The notes under the pieces: generated by a model | The model's database searches: none | Told to the model about the DNA's origin: nothing | What the model saw: only the letters and a program-made list of their open reading frames with translations | Origin: Lysobacterales bacterium | GTDB lineage: Bacteria; Pseudomonadota; Gammaproteobacteria; Xanthomonadales; SZUA-36 | Assembly (NCBI GenBank): GCA_029859505.1 | Contig: JAOUCZ010000011.1 | Coordinates: 1 to 38,379, forward strand | DNA length: 38,379 nt | Direction of reading: 5' to 3' | Part shown: one piece after another, positions 9,771 through 19,857 of the stretch | Numbering within the stretch: position 1 is the stretch's first letter | Layout: each line of letters begins with the position of its first letter | Translations under genes and position numbers: made by a program

Positions 9771-11468
9771 TCACCAACGATAGCCGAACATCGCGGTAAG
9801 CTGTGTTCGCGTGCCATTTAAACCCAGGAATCCTGAAAATGCCCAGTTCCGCCCTATGTCCTTGTTAACCCCAAACATGAACGTGGTTTCTTCAATCCCG
9901 AGATCAAGCGAAAAGTCCAGCGGATCTTTGCCTTCACCAAGATCAATTTGACCACTCAGGGTACGATCGGTGTCAAGGTATTGCATTCCCATTAGTATCT
10001 GCATGCCTACATCACCGAAGTCATAACCCATGAGAGCAATGATAACCAGTGCGTCTATCTGGGAATTCGTTTCATTTGTGGTGGTTTTGGCATAATTCAC
10101 GGACGCGGACATGACCAGGCTGTCATATTTGAAACCGGTTGTCAGGCCAAGACCCAATGTTGACCCGGAAGTGCTGGCAGGCGCATATATTGATGCAGGT
10201 AATTCATCACCCGTTCTCAACTCGTATAAGGCCTGAAATAACGGTGTGAATTGCAAAGTCACATCCGAATCTGTCTTGAGTCTACCGCCAATAAAACTCA
10301 AGTTAAGAAACGGCAAAATCCAAACATCAGCCCTGACCTGAACTGTGGAAATATTTGAATCCACCTTGTTGCCGTAACGTTCAATAAAAGGAATATCATC
10401 CACCGCTGAAAATCCTCCGACTGATATATCAAAAATATCGAATTTGCCGCTTTGCCACATGCCAATCACACCGACCCCGTAAGTTTTAGGTAACTCGAAA
10501 CCGAGCTTGCGCACATCATCCGCCCACAGCGGCAATGTACGATGTAAGTCGAGCCTGGCCACGGCAGCTGTTTCAAACTCGTCTTCCAGGTCGGCACGTG
10601 TCACGGCATCCGGTTCCACCTTGATCAGGGCTGGTGGTGCCACTCCCGTCTCCGGGTCAATCACGCTTTCTGCTATCAGGGTAGTCGGCATGCGGTTCCA
10701 CGCGATGTCACCCAGTTTCTTATGTGTATAGCTGATGACCCGTGCGTGGGTGCGGACGTGCTGTAAACCGCCTTTTGTATGAAAGGAAAAAGCCTCCTCC
10801 GTCTGGTCAATCACATAACCCCCATGCTCAGGAACAGCCCCGAACACCACGCTTGACCGGTAGCCTTCGTTACGCACACCTTCACGTTCAATGGTTTTAT
10901 CAGCAATAAAATCAATACGCTGAAGAACACCGTCTTTAATATAGACGCGTCCTTCCAAAAACAGCAGCCAACGTTGCTTGGTTGGCACCTGACCCTTGTC
11001 ATAACGAAATGAAACAACCTCCATGCCGTCTTTGCTTTCGATAATTTGCAGGCTATCAGGGTCGTAAAGCCTTAACCTCTGACGCACCCAGTAATCCGAA
11101 CCCATCGAGACCTCAAGTCCGCGCCGGTACTCCTTCATTGACCTCTTCGGCTCATTCTCAAACTCGATAAAAAGGTCACGACCATATTCGGTATCCGGGT
11201 CATACACCATGCGGAATCGCTCCCGGTTCGTTCCAAGAACGCCACTACCCTGGTAACCCACCAACATTTCGAAAGCAATATTCTGAGACATCGGGAACAG
11301 GGCGATATCCAGTACCCTGGGGCTGATTCCACGCTCTGTCAGAGGGTCACTATTTAGAGGTCCAAGTAAGGGGGTACCGGTGTCTTCTTGTGCAAAAGCA
11401 GGGTATGCCAGAACCAGGTAAAAAAATGCAAACAGGGTGCAATGTAAGAAGCATCTGGATTTAGACAT
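9771..11468 (-). CDS. Uncharacterised exported protein, lipoprotein-handling-like N-domain plus outer-membrane beta-barrel-like C-half
   Basis: 565 aa with a clear signal peptide (hydrophobic stretch ending AYPAFAQ). Residues about 30-270 alternate charged and aromatic strands (FRMVYDPDTEYGRDLFIEF, WLLFLEGRVYIKDGVLQRIDFI) and look like a large antiparallel sheet of the LolA/LolB sort; that likeness is an impression, not a motif match. Residues from about 330 on show amphipathic strands with Gly turns and end in FGYRW; a terminal aromatic residue is typical of BAM-inserted outer-membrane barrels. No enzyme motif is visible. It lies downstream of the large BNR-repeat protein on the same strand, 172 bases away, with its own candidate promoter. 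Ribosome site GGGGA is about ten bases before the ATG. Function unknown. Confidence 0.7.
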   Translation of the reverse strand: MSKSRCFLHCTLFAFFYLVLAYPAFAQEDTGTPLLGPLNSDPLTERGISPRVLDIALFPMSQNIAFEMLVGYQGSGVLGTNRERFRMVYDPDTEYGRDLFIEFENEPKRSMKEYRRGLEVSMGSDYWVRQRLRLYDPDSLQIIESKDGMEVVSFRYDKGQVPTKQRWLLFLEGRVYIKDGVLQRIDFIADKTIEREGVRNEGYRSSVVFGAVPEHGGYVIDQTEEAFSFHTKGGLQHVRTHARVISYTHKKLGDIAWNRMPTTLIAESVIDPETGVAPPALIKVEPDAVTRADLEDEFETAAVARLDLHRTLPLWADDVRKLGFELPKTYGVGVIGMWQSGKFDIFDISVGGFSAVDDIPFIERYGNKVDSNISTVQVRADVWILPFLNLSFIGGRLKTDSDVTLQFTPLFQALYELRTGDELPASIYAPASTSGSTLGLGLTTGFKYDSLVMSASVNYAKTTTNETNSQIDALVIIALMGYDFGDVGMQILMGMQYLDTDRTLSGQIDLGEGKDPLDFSLDLGIEETTFMFGVNKDIGRNWAFSGFLGLNGTRTQLTAMFGYRW

Positions 11469-11555
11469 TAATTTTATTCCCCAAGATAGTGGTATCAGGA
11501 AGCACTTAAAACCACGACTGCCCTAAATCAAAAAAGCATTCACAATGGTGTATTT

Positions 11556-11583
11556 ATCATAATTTGTTTTGTAACAAAAACAA
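11556..11583 (-). promoter_or_regulatory. Candidate promoter with internal palindrome upstream of the outer-membrane-like gene
   Basis: On the minus strand TTGTTT (11583-11578) and TATGAT (11561-11556) are 16 bases apart, about 90 bases before the ATG at 11468. The TATGAT box is 5/6 to consensus, the -35 weak. The spacer holds a dyad TTTTGT-n-ACAAAA (11567-11579), which could be an operator. Confidence 0.35.
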
Positions 11584-11640
11584 CAAGCAAATTTTAACGG
11601 CAAGTAGGAAGGGGCGATTTTTACAACCACCCCTTACATG

Positions 11641-14625
11641 TCAGCTTTCCTTACCGCGGATTCTGTAGGACTCCTTCAACCTGGGCTCGTAATCCTTCGG
11701 TGCCTTGATTTTCAAACCGGTGCTATCACTGTTTTCACCGACAGTAATCCGGATAGTGTAGTCGCCCGGAGTGGCATATAGCGTGTGACCTAACCTGACT
11801 GACTCGGCGTATGGCGTCTCGGACAGGTTGACAGTTCCTGCCTCTTCGGCAGCACCCTCTTCATCGCCTGCCTCCTCAAGCGCTGAGGCCTCAGCCTCGA
11901 GGGCCAGTTCCTCATCAACCAGTAAATCCCAGTCAAAGCTGTTCATGCCTTTTGCCGCTTCAGCATCCATGCGTCGCACGATGGAATCATTTTGGTCTGT
12001 AATTTCGATACTGGCTGCACCGGCCTGGTCACTCCAGAACTGAATAGTTGAAACGGGTGCTTCATCTGGTCTGAAAAACCAGCGGGAACGCTCACTGCGC
12101 CAGCCTCTACTCGCCTGTACCTCGTCAACATAAAACACCTTGAGTGCGGTATCACTGCCGGCCTCCACCAGATCCTGCAGTGGCAACACATCCACGATCC
12201 AGATACTGCGGCCATGGGTACCAGCCACCAGTTCACGTTCACGTGGGTGTACCACCAGGTCGTGAACCGGCACATTGGGCAAACCACCCTGCAGTGCACT
12301 CCATGAGTCTCCGCGGTCGGTTGATACATAAACACCCCGGTCGGTGCCGACATACAGAATGTTCTCCATCAGGGGATCTTCCCGGATGACATTAACCGCT
12401 TCAGCGGGCAGACCCTTGCTGATGTCTTTGAAGTTCTTGCCAAGGTTATCGGTACGGTAAACATAGGCGCGAATGTCGTCATCACGATAACCATTGAGAC
12501 TGACATAGGCGCGATCCTTTTGATGAGCGGATGCCTCAACCCGGCTGACCCAGCGGTCTGCCGGTAACTTGGCGGATACATTCTGCCAACGTACGCCACT
12601 GCTATCGGTAACCCAGACCTCTCCGTCATCGGTGCCGGCCCAGACCAGACCGAACTGCAGACGGGATTCGGATAATGAAGTGAGGCTCGCAAATGGTACG
12701 TCACCACGGTTTTTTGAACGGGTCAGGTCATCACTGATCGCCGTCCATGTATCACCCTGGTCCATCGAGCGGTAAAGGATGTTTGTTCCGAAATACACCA
12801 CGTCTGCATTGTGTGGTGAAAGAATAACCGGTGCGTTCCAGTTGTACCGCAGTGCAGGATCACCAAAAGCACGACGTGGCCGAACTTCATCGCGGCTGCC
12901 ATTGGCCCCTAGTCTCGCGTAGTAGCCGAACTGTGAACCCGTGAAGGTGGTTTTATTATCACGCGGATCCACGGCCACATACATGCCGTCACCACCATTG
13001 ATGCGTTTGCAGTTAGCCCCGGTCTGCCAGCGATTGGTTGATGAACAACGAATGGTGCCATTGTCCTGTAATCCACCGTACACATTATAGGGCTCGGCCA
13101 TGTCAACATTGACCGTATAGAATTGCCCCAGTGGCTGGGCATCAAGCTTGACCCATGTCTTGCCGCCGTCATAGCTCACATCCGCACCACCGTCATTGCC
13201 GATCACCACGTGATCAGGGTGATCCGGATTAATCCACATCGACTGATGGTCGGCGTGCACATTCCGGCCGTGTACGCTAAACCAGGTTTTTCCCCCATCA
13301 TCCGATTTAACGATGGGCACACCAAGTACATAGACCTGATCCACATTCTTTGGTGAAACACGAATCTCACCAAAATAATATCCATAGGAATAAACCACCT
13401 GATCCAGGGGATTGTCATGGGTCAGGTTCCAACTGTTGCCTGCATCGTCAGAGCGCCACACCTGTAAGCCAACGATATCGGCATTGAAAAGATTGGCATT
13501 CGCGTCTCCCAGTTCATCGACGATGTCCTCGATGCTGACCTTATCGGTCTTAACCCACTCAATGAGTTTATCCGCATCAATGCTGACATCGAAATCCGAC
13601 CTGCGAATAAATTGTTCGATCTCGCTTTTATCCTGGGCCAGAAACTCATCCTTGCTCATTTGTCTTAATCGCTTGGCATTGACCGGGCGGTCACCCAGGT
13701 TCCATTTGGCTTCAGGTAACGGCTCCTGGTTATCAACGCTGGCATAGAGCGTATCCGGACTGGCTGCACTGACTGCCAGGCCAATACGTCCTACAAATTC
13801 CCCACTCGGAAAACCTCCTTCCATATGCGACCAGGTATCACCACCGTTTACTGACTTGTAAATGGCAGAGCCACTGCCGCCCTCGGTGAAATCCCATGGC
13901 CGGCGTTTGCGATCCCATGATGCGGCATACAGGGTTTTTGAATCATCGGGCTTGAATACCAGGTCGATTACACCTGTCCAGTCACCACCCCTGAGGACCT
14001 GCTGCCAGGTTTTGCCGCCATCACTGCTGCGGAAAATGCCGCGTTGGCCGCCAGGCGTATATAGCTTGCCAAGCGCGGCCACGTAAATCGTGTTTGAGTC
14101 ATTCGGATCAATCAAAATACGTCCGATACGGTCGGTATCACCCAGCCCCATGTAACTCCAGCTCTGACCACCGTCGTCGGAGCGATAAACCCCCATACCA
14201 CCATATGATGAGCGTGAAGAGTTGTTCTCGCCCGTGCCCACCCAAATGGTCTCAGGGTTATTTGGATCAACCGCGATATCACCCATGATGATACTTGGCT
14301 GATCATCGAACAAAGGCTCAAATGTATGGCCATTATTGGTGGTCTTCCAAAGACCGCCGGACGCGTATGCGGCATAAAAGGTATAAGGTTGACCGGGTAC
14401 CACCTCCAAATCCACCAGACGACCACCCTGCACTACCGGGCCAACGCTACGCCACTTCAGGCCGGCATAGGGTGAATTCGCAACCAGTTGCTGGTGTGTA
14501 TCCCAGGCTGCCTTCTTTTCCTTGTAATCAGCCGCTGAATCCGGTGTTGAGCGGGCCTGTCCAGTCATCGTCAGCAACAGGGTTGAGACAAGAATGGAAA
14601 TGAAAATGAAGTTACGGTATTTCAT
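11641..14625 (-). CDS. Large exported BNR / VPS10 (sortilin)-type beta-propeller protein
   Basis: 994 aa, signal peptide at the N-terminus (FIFISILVSTLLLTM then QARS). The body carries about ten Asp-box/BNR motifs of the form SxDxGxxW, for example SDDGGQSW, SSDGGKTW, SVNGGDTW, SDDAGNSW, SYDGGKTW, SMDQGDTW and STDRGDSW, each followed by a beta strand and paired with IYVGT- or VWVGTG-like strands. This predicts one or two multi-bladed propellers, as in VPS10/sortilin-type and glycosyl-hydrolase-like BNR proteins. No catalytic residues of a sialidase can be assigned. A C-terminal beta-sandwich-like part contains an Ala/Glu-rich insertion (about residues 910-940). AGGA lies nine bases before the ATG. 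A perfect 9-bp hairpin sits in its leader. It may be secreted or outer-membrane associated; substrate unknown. Confidence 0.85.
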   Translation of the reverse strand: MKYRNFIFISILVSTLLLTMTGQARSTPDSAADYKEKKAAWDTHQQLVANSPYAGLKWRSVGPVVQGGRLVDLEVVPGQPYTFYAAYASGGLWKTTNNGHTFEPLFDDQPSIIMGDIAVDPNNPETIWVGTGENNSSRSSYGGMGVYRSDDGGQSWSYMGLGDTDRIGRILIDPNDSNTIYVAALGKLYTPGGQRGIFRSSDGGKTWQQVLRGGDWTGVIDLVFKPDDSKTLYAASWDRKRRPWDFTEGGSGSAIYKSVNGGDTWSHMEGGFPSGEFVGRIGLAVSAASPDTLYASVDNQEPLPEAKWNLGDRPVNAKRLRQMSKDEFLAQDKSEIEQFIRRSDFDVSIDADKLIEWVKTDKVSIEDIVDELGDANANLFNADIVGLQVWRSDDAGNSWNLTHDNPLDQVVYSYGYYFGEIRVSPKNVDQVYVLGVPIVKSDDGGKTWFSVHGRNVHADHQSMWINPDHPDHVVIGNDGGADVSYDGGKTWVKLDAQPLGQFYTVNVDMAEPYNVYGGLQDNGTIRCSSTNRWQTGANCKRINGGDGMYVAVDPRDNKTTFTGSQFGYYARLGANGSRDEVRPRRAFGDPALRYNWNAPVILSPHNADVVYFGTNILYRSMDQGDTWTAISDDLTRSKNRGDVPFASLTSLSESRLQFGLVWAGTDDGEVWVTDSSGVRWQNVSAKLPADRWVSRVEASAHQKDRAYVSLNGYRDDDIRAYVYRTDNLGKNFKDISKGLPAEAVNVIREDPLMENILYVGTDRGVYVSTDRGDSWSALQGGLPNVPVHDLVVHPRERELVAGTHGRSIWIVDVLPLQDLVEAGSDTALKVFYVDEVQASRGWRSERSRWFFRPDEAPVSTIQFWSDQAGAASIEITDQNDSIVRRMDAEAAKGMNSFDWDLLVDEELALEAEASALEEAGDEEGAAEEAGTVNLSETPYAESVRLGHTLYATPGDYTIRITVGENSDSTGLKIKAPKDYEPRLKESYRIRGKES

Positions 14626-14656
14626 TAGGTGCTTTCCTGATTTTCAGATTAAACAT

Positions 14657-14678
14657 GGTGCGTAATGAATTACGCACC
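14657..14678. repeat. Perfect 9-bp palindromic hairpin, extragenic-repeat type
   Basis: GGTGCGTAA at 14657-14665 pairs with TTACGCACC at 14670-14678 around a TGAA loop. It lies between the GST-like gene and the BNR-protein ATG, about 30 bases upstream of the latter. I recall similar GGTGCGTAA...TTACGCACC hairpins as dispersed extragenic palindromes in gammaproteobacterial genomes. It could end the mrp-dcd-GST transcript or affect translation of the BNR gene. Confidence 0.6.
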
Positions 14679-14705
14679 CTACGAATGCCCAGCCCGTTAC
14701 ACCTT

Positions 14706-15332
14706 TCAACTGTTCAGCGGGCAGGCCGAAAATTCGGGTAGAGCTTCCGCGCGGGCAGAAAACGCTGCCAGCGCAGGATAATTGTCGGGCAACAGGTTGA
14801 CTCTTTCGGTGAACATCATGAAACGCCATGCGATGGCTACCGAGATATCCGCCTGTGTCATCTCGTCGCCGTGAAGCCATTGCTGCTCCAGGTTTGCGCT
14901 GGCTGAGACCACTGACTCCATCATTCCAGCAGCGCCTTTGAGCTGCTGCTCGAGCCGTTTGATCCAGGGCCCGTGTTGCAGGTTTTCGGGACGCTGGGAG
15001 GTTTCGTAAACCAGTTGGGCCACCTTCTCCATGGCAACCAGTGCCGTGCCAATGTTTTGAAGTGCCCCGAAGTACCCGTAATCATCTGCAGGCATCAGGC
15101 TGCGTCCGGCCACCTGGGATTCCAGGTAGTCAATAATCAGGGTCGAGTCACCCAGTACCCGGCCATCATCAAGTACCAGGGTTGGCACTTTGACCATCGG
15201 GTTAATCGTGCGGAACTCGTCATAATCACGAAAAATAGATAACTCGCGATGCTGATACTCAACACCAAGGAAATTCATGGTTACCGCCACACGGCGTACA
15301 AACGGGGAATCCAGGTATCCAATCAACTGCAT
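14706..15332 (-). CDS. Glutathione S-transferase-like protein
   Basis: 208-aa GST-fold protein. The N-terminal thioredoxin-like domain reads MQLIGYLDSPFVRRVAVTMNFLG, with Ser in the SPFVRR position where GSTs place a catalytic Ser/Cys/Tyr, then NPMVKVPTLVLDDG (cis-Pro) and DSTLIIDYLE (glutathione-binding Ser). The C-domain is helical with DEMTQADISVAIAWRF containing the usual N-capping Asp. Substrate unknown. GAGG seven bases before the ATG supports the start. It follows dcd by 14 bases, so it is likely the last gene of mrp-dcd-GST. Confidence 0.85.
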   Translation of the reverse strand: MQLIGYLDSPFVRRVAVTMNFLGVEYQHRELSIFRDYDEFRTINPMVKVPTLVLDDGRVLGDSTLIIDYLESQVAGRSLMPADDYGYFGALQNIGTALVAMEKVAQLVYETSQRPENLQHGPWIKRLEQQLKGAAGMMESVVSASANLEQQWLHGDEMTQADISVAIAWRFMMFTERVNLLPDNYPALAAFSARAEALPEFSACPLNS

Positions 15333-15346
15333 GTTCTATCCTCGGT

Positions 15347-15916
15347 TCAGGTCTTGGGCAAAGTCACACCGCGTTGGCCCTGGTACTTACCTTTTCGATC
15401 GGCATACGTGGTTTCGCATTGCTCATCCGATTCAAAAAACAGAAATTGTGCCACACCTTCATTGGCATAGATCCGCGCAGGTAACGGTGAGGTATTGGAA
15501 AACTCCAGTGTTACATGGCCTTCCCATTCCGGTTCCAATGGAGTGACGTTTACGATAATGCCGCAACGTGCATAGGTGGATTTACCAAGGCAGATAGTAA
15601 GTACATTCTTAGGAATACGCAGGTATTCGACCGTATGAGCCAATGCAAATGAATTGGGCGGAATAATACATACATCGCCCGTAACGTCGACAAAACTATT
15701 TTCATCAAAGTTTTTCGGATCAACCACCGCAGAGTTGATATTGGTAAAAATCTTGAAATGATTTGCACAACGGACGTCATAGCCATAGCTGGATGTCCCA
15801 TAAGAAATCAAGCGGTTACCATCATCTGCGGTGTTGACCTGACCGGACTCAAACGGCTCAATCATGCCGTAATCCTGTGCCATGCGACGAATCCATCGAT
15901 CGGATTTAATACTCAC
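15347..15916 (-). CDS. dcd: dCTP deaminase
   Basis: Converts dCTP to dUTP on the route to dTTP in the cytosol. The 189-aa protein has the diagnostic [14 protein letters not shown] start, [60 protein letters not shown] (catalytic Glu and Arg/Ser region) and the C-terminal AQFLFFES and [12 protein letters not shown]. Length agrees with E. coli Dcd. Start codon is GTG at 15916 with GGAGG nine bases upstream. It lies 16 bases behind mrp; dcd-mrp-metG order is conserved in Pseudomonas-like genomes. Confidence 0.96.
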   Translation of the reverse strand: MSIKSDRWIRRMAQDYGMIEPFESGQVNTADDGNRLISYGTSSYGYDVRCANHFKIFTNINSAVVDPKNFDENSFVDVTGDVCIIPPNSFALAHTVEYLRIPKNVLTICLGKSTYARCGIIVNVTPLEPEWEGHVTLEFSNTSPLPARIYANEGVAQFLFFESDEQCETTYADRKGKYQGQRGVTLPKT

Positions 15917-15931
15917 CTGGTCCAGCCTCCC

Positions 15932-17008
15932 TTAGTTCTGGACAACAATCTGAGGCATTTGAACCGTCATACTGCGGGGCATTACCGACAACACACCTGC
16001 TGTACGCAATGCCAGATTACGGTAACTTTTGGTAATGGGTGTGTCCAGGTTCTGCATCATCGTGGGTTGACCTGCATCCAGTGATGAGCGGATTTCCATT
16101 GTTAACGGTAACTGACCCAACAAAGGAATTTCAAAATCCTTAGCCATCAACTCTCCACCACCGTGGCCGAATATCGCTTCTTCATGACCACAAGCCGTAC
16201 ATATATGGGTGCTCATATTTTCAACCACACCGAGGACCGGCACGTCGACCTTGCGGAACATATGAACAGCACGACGTGCGTCCAGCAGTGCAATATCCTG
16301 CGGAGTGGTCACAATCACCGCACCCGCTACCGGAATTTTCTGCGCAAGTGTTAACTGGATATCACCGGTTCCCGGTGGCAAATCAATGATCAGGTAATCC
16401 AGCGGCCCCCATAAGGTATCACCCAGTAACTGCTGCAAGGCGGAGGTCACCATCGGCCCGCGCCAGATCATGGCGGTGTCTTCTGCGACCAAAAACCCGA
16501 TAGACATCACTTTCAGACCATGGGCCTCCTTGGGAATGATGTGCTCACCATCGGTACTCGGCTGCCCCTTTACGCCTAGCATCGACGGAATGCTCGGACC
16601 ATAAATATCTGCATCCAGCAAACCCACACGGGCTCCTTCACGCTGAAGCGCCAGCGCCAGGTTGACCGCCGTGGTGGATTTGCCCACACCGCCCTTGCCT
16701 GAACCCACGGCAATAATATTCGCGATGGAGTCAAGAGGTTTGAGATCCTCCTGCACTTTGTGTGACATCACCTTGCAACTCATATTCACACTCGCACTGT
16801 CAATACCAGGATCGCTTTCAAGACGCGACTTGATACTGGCTGCTAATTTCGCGCCATTATCGGCCAGGGGATAACCCAACCGGACATCCACGCTGACCTT
16901 GTCTTCATGTATGCCCACCTCACGAATATTGCCTGCCGATACCAGGTCACGGCCTGAATTTTCATCATTTACCTCGGCCAGTAAGGCCATCACGGATTCT
17001 TTGTTCAT
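15932..17008 (-). CDS. apbC: Iron-sulfur cluster carrier ATPase Mrp/ApbC
   Basis: P-loop NTPase that carries and transfers [4Fe-4S] clusters to target apoproteins. The 358-aa product has an N-terminal MIP18/DUF59 domain (about 1-85) and the ATPase domain with a deviant Walker A VGSGKGGVGKSTTAVNLAL, the switch LLDADIYGPSIPSMLG, DYLIIDLPPGTGD and the cluster-binding CTAC (Cys-x-x-Cys) segment preceding GHEEAIFGHGGG. It is divergent from metG, a conserved neighbourhood. Likely clients nearby include the many Fe-S proteins of this window (Rnf, Nth), though that link is inference. Confidence 0.94.
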   Translation of the reverse strand: MNKESVMALLAEVNDENSGRDLVSAGNIREVGIHEDKVSVDVRLGYPLADNGAKLAASIKSRLESDPGIDSASVNMSCKVMSHKVQEDLKPLDSIANIIAVGSGKGGVGKSTTAVNLALALQREGARVGLLDADIYGPSIPSMLGVKGQPSTDGEHIIPKEAHGLKVMSIGFLVAEDTAMIWRGPMVTSALQQLLGDTLWGPLDYLIIDLPPGTGDIQLTLAQKIPVAGAVIVTTPQDIALLDARRAVHMFRKVDVPVLGVVENMSTHICTACGHEEAIFGHGGGELMAKDFEIPLLGQLPLTMEIRSSLDAGQPTMMQNLDTPITKSYRNLALRTAGVLSVMPRSMTVQMPQIVVQN

Positions 17009-17207
17009 GAATATGTTCTCTCTTGGTAATACGTTGTAATCTCATCAAACGTGACATTGTACCCGCTTAGTAAGCCCGATTGGCAACCCAGGGGCATATT
17101 GATATTCAATCACTAATTTGCGCACCTGACGCTACAGCTTGGCCGGTCGGCATGCCATAATTGCGCATTCCATGATTTGCCCGGAAACTGGCAGCAAAAA
17201 CAAAACT

Positions 17208-19226
17208 ATGAGCAAACCGAAAAGAAGAATACTGGTCACCAGCGCCCTGCCCTACGCCAATGGGGCAATCCACATTGGTCATATGCTGGAATTTGTCCAG
17301 ACCGATATCTGGGCACGCTTTCAACGGGCACAGGGACACGAATGCTATTTTGCCTGGGCGGACGATGCGCACGGCACACCCATCATGTTACGGGCACAGG
17401 CTGAAAATATCTCACCGGAGGAACTCATCGACCGGATGAACGCTGAACACCAGAGCGACTTCAGGGATTTCGGACTGAGTTTTGACAACTACTCAACCAC
17501 GCATAGTGAAGTCAACCGTGAATGTGTAGAAATCATTTACAAGCAACTCGAAGAGAGCGGCTATATTGATCGACGCAACATCTCCCAGTTTTATGATGAA
17601 CAAAAGGGAATGTTCCTGCCAGACCGTTTTATCAAGGGCACCTGCCCCAAGTGTAAAACACCTGACCAGTACGGCGACAGCTGTGAATCGTGTGGAAGCC
17701 ACTACGGTCCGACCGATCTGATTGAACCACGTTCCGCCGTTAGCGGTACCGCTCCGGTCATGCGCGATTCGGAACACTACTTCGTACGTCTGTCTGAATT
17801 TGAAAATCGCCTGCAAAACTGGATGACCTCCGGTGCCTTGCAACCGGAAGTGGTCAACAAGATGCAGGAGTGGTTCGAGGACGGCCTCCGCGATTGGGAC
17901 ATCTCCCGCGATGAACCCTATTTCGGATTCAAGATCCCCGGCACCGAGGATAAGTACTTTTACGTCTGGGTGGACGCACCTATCGGCTACATGGCCAGTT
18001 TCAAGGAATTATGCGAGCGCAAGAACCTCGATTTCGATGAGTGGTGGAGACCGGAAACTGAAACCGAACTGTATAACTTTGTTGGCAAGGACATAATCTA
18101 TTTCCATACCCTGTTCTGGCCGGCGATGCTGATGGGCTCAGGCTTTCGTCAACCAACAGCAGTTTTTGCACATGGCTTTTTGACCGTGGATGGCGCAAAA
18201 ATGTCCAAGTCGCGTGGTACTTTTATCGAGGCCAGGACCTACCTTGATCACCTGAACCCGGATTATCTCCGTTATTACTTCTGTGCCCGACTGGGCTCCG
18301 GACTCGGGGATATCGATCTGAACCTGGATGATTTTGTTACACGGGTTAACTCGGACATGGTTGGTAAAGTCGTTAATATCGCCAGCCGTTGTGCCGGCTT
18401 TATCCAGCGCGGATCAAACGGCCAATTGGCCGGAAAATTACCGGAACCGGAACTGTATCAGCAATTTCTGGATCAACGTGAACTTATTGCCGACGATTTT
18501 GAGCAACGTAACTACCAGTCTGCCATTCGCCGGATCATGGCCCTGGCAGACGAAGGCAACCGCTATATCGACGAACACAAACCCTGGACATTGAACAAAC
18601 AGGAAGGACAGCAGGAACGGGTGCAGGCCATTTGTACACAGGGTGTGAATCTGTTTCGTGTTCTGATGACCTACCTGGCGCCGGTGGTTCCATTCACGGC
18701 CGCCACGGCTGGCGAATTCCTCGGAGTGCCACTGGATCAATGGTCCGATCTTGACAGGCCTTTGTTGAATGTTTCCATTCATCCGTTTAAGCCATTAATG
18801 ACTCGTGTCGACCCATTGAAGGTGGAAGCCATGATTGAGAATTCAAAAGAAAACCTGCAATCCACCGAAACACCTGCCGCGTCGGAACTGGACCTGGCTG
18901 ATGAAATCGAAATCGGAGACTTCCTCAAGGTCGATCTGCGTATTGCAAAAATTGTCGATGCCGCTGCGGTACCTGAAGCGGACAAACTGATCCAGCTGAC
19001 GCTCGATATCGGTGGTGAAACCCGCAATGTTTTTGCCGGCATCAAGTCCGCCTATGACCCTGCAGACCTGATCGGCCGTTACACGGTGATGGTCGCAAAC
19101 CTGAAGCCGAGAAAAATGCGTTTTGGTGTATCAGAAGGCATGGTACTTGCCGCCGGACCTGGTGGCAGCGACCTGTTCATACTCGGCCCGGATGAAGGCG
19201 CGGTGCCGGGTATGCGTGTAACCTGA
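17208..19226 (+). CDS. metG: Methionyl-tRNA synthetase
   Basis: Charges tRNA-Met. 672 aa from ATG 17208 (E. coli 677). HIGH signature at residues 22-25, the zinc knuckle [23 protein letters not shown] in [11 protein letters not shown], an anticodon-binding helical domain, and the C-terminal EMAP/Trbp111-type tRNA-binding domain ([17 protein letters not shown] to [13 protein letters not shown]). An in-frame extension to 17139 exists but its residues do not match the family and the [19 protein letters not shown] start does. The ribosome site is weak. The rnfA start follows after 27 bases, so metG may be cotranscribed with the rnf genes. Confidence 0.96.
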   Translation: MSKPKRRILVTSALPYANGAIHIGHMLEFVQTDIWARFQRAQGHECYFAWADDAHGTPIMLRAQAENISPEELIDRMNAEHQSDFRDFGLSFDNYSTTHSEVNRECVEIIYKQLEESGYIDRRNISQFYDEQKGMFLPDRFIKGTCPKCKTPDQYGDSCESCGSHYGPTDLIEPRSAVSGTAPVMRDSEHYFVRLSEFENRLQNWMTSGALQPEVVNKMQEWFEDGLRDWDISRDEPYFGFKIPGTEDKYFYVWVDAPIGYMASFKELCERKNLDFDEWWRPETETELYNFVGKDIIYFHTLFWPAMLMGSGFRQPTAVFAHGFLTVDGAKMSKSRGTFIEARTYLDHLNPDYLRYYFCARLGSGLGDIDLNLDDFVTRVNSDMVGKVVNIASRCAGFIQRGSNGQLAGKLPEPELYQQFLDQRELIADDFEQRNYQSAIRRIMALADEGNRYIDEHKPWTLNKQEGQQERVQAICTQGVNLFRVLMTYLAPVVPFTAATAGEFLGVPLDQWSDLDRPLLNVSIHPFKPLMTRVDPLKVEAMIENSKENLQSTETPAASELDLADEIEIGDFLKVDLRIAKIVDAAAVPEADKLIQLTLDIGGETRNVFAGIKSAYDPADLIGRYTVMVANLKPRKMRFGVSEGMVLAAGPGGSDLFILGPDEGAVPGMRVT

Positions 19227-19253
19227 TTTTGCTTTTACGGTTATTTTTGGCAT

Positions 19254-19835
19254 ATGGGTGAACACTTACTGATTCTCGTAAGCACGGTACTTGCGAACAA
19301 TTTTGTGCTGGTGCGTTTTCTTGGCCTGTGCCCGTTCATGGGTGTCTCCAATAAACTGGAAGGCGCAATGGGTATGGCGGTCGCAACCGCCTTTGTGCTG
19401 ACCCTGTCATCGGCTTCCAGCTACCTGTTACATCAGTACCTGCTCAAACCACTTCAACTTGAGTATCTTTCCACCCTGAGTTTTATCCTGGTGATCGCGG
19501 TGACCGTGCAACTGACCGAAATGTTCATGCGCAAGAGCAGTCCGGTTCTTTACCGGGTACTGGGCATATTTCTACCGTTGATCACCAGCAATTGTGCGGT
19601 ACTGGGTGTCGCCTTACTCAATGTTCAGGAGCAGCACAACCTTCTGCAGTCAGCCTTGTACGGTTTTGGCGCAGCGGCGGGTTTTGGTATCGTCCTGATA
19701 CTATTCGCCGCCATGCGTGAACGAATCGCGCTGGCAGATGTACCACTACCGTTTAAAGGGGCCCCGATCGGCCTGATTACGGCCGGAATGATGGCCCTGG
19801 CATTTATGGGGTTCAAGGGTTTGGCCAATCTATGA
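19254..19835 (+). CDS. rnfA: Rnf electron transport complex subunit A
   Basis: Integral membrane subunit (193 aa, six helices) of the Rnf (Rsx in E. coli) ferredoxin:NAD+ oxidoreductase, an ion-pumping complex. The N-terminus [29 protein letters not shown]-like block with Cys in LGLCPF, and [12 protein letters not shown] in the middle, are the family signature; these two Cys bind the intramembrane Fe-S centre shared with RnfE. First of six rnf genes in the order ABCDGE followed by nth. Confidence 0.96.
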   Translation: MGEHLLILVSTVLANNFVLVRFLGLCPFMGVSNKLEGAMGMAVATAFVLTLSSASSYLLHQYLLKPLQLEYLSTLSFILVIAVTVQLTEMFMRKSSPVLYRVLGIFLPLITSNCAVLGVALLNVQEQHNLLQSALYGFGAAAGFGIVLILFAAMRERIALADVPLPFKGAPIGLITAGMMALAFMGFKGLANL

Positions 19836-19857
19836 ATACCCGGCGCGGCATCACGAC

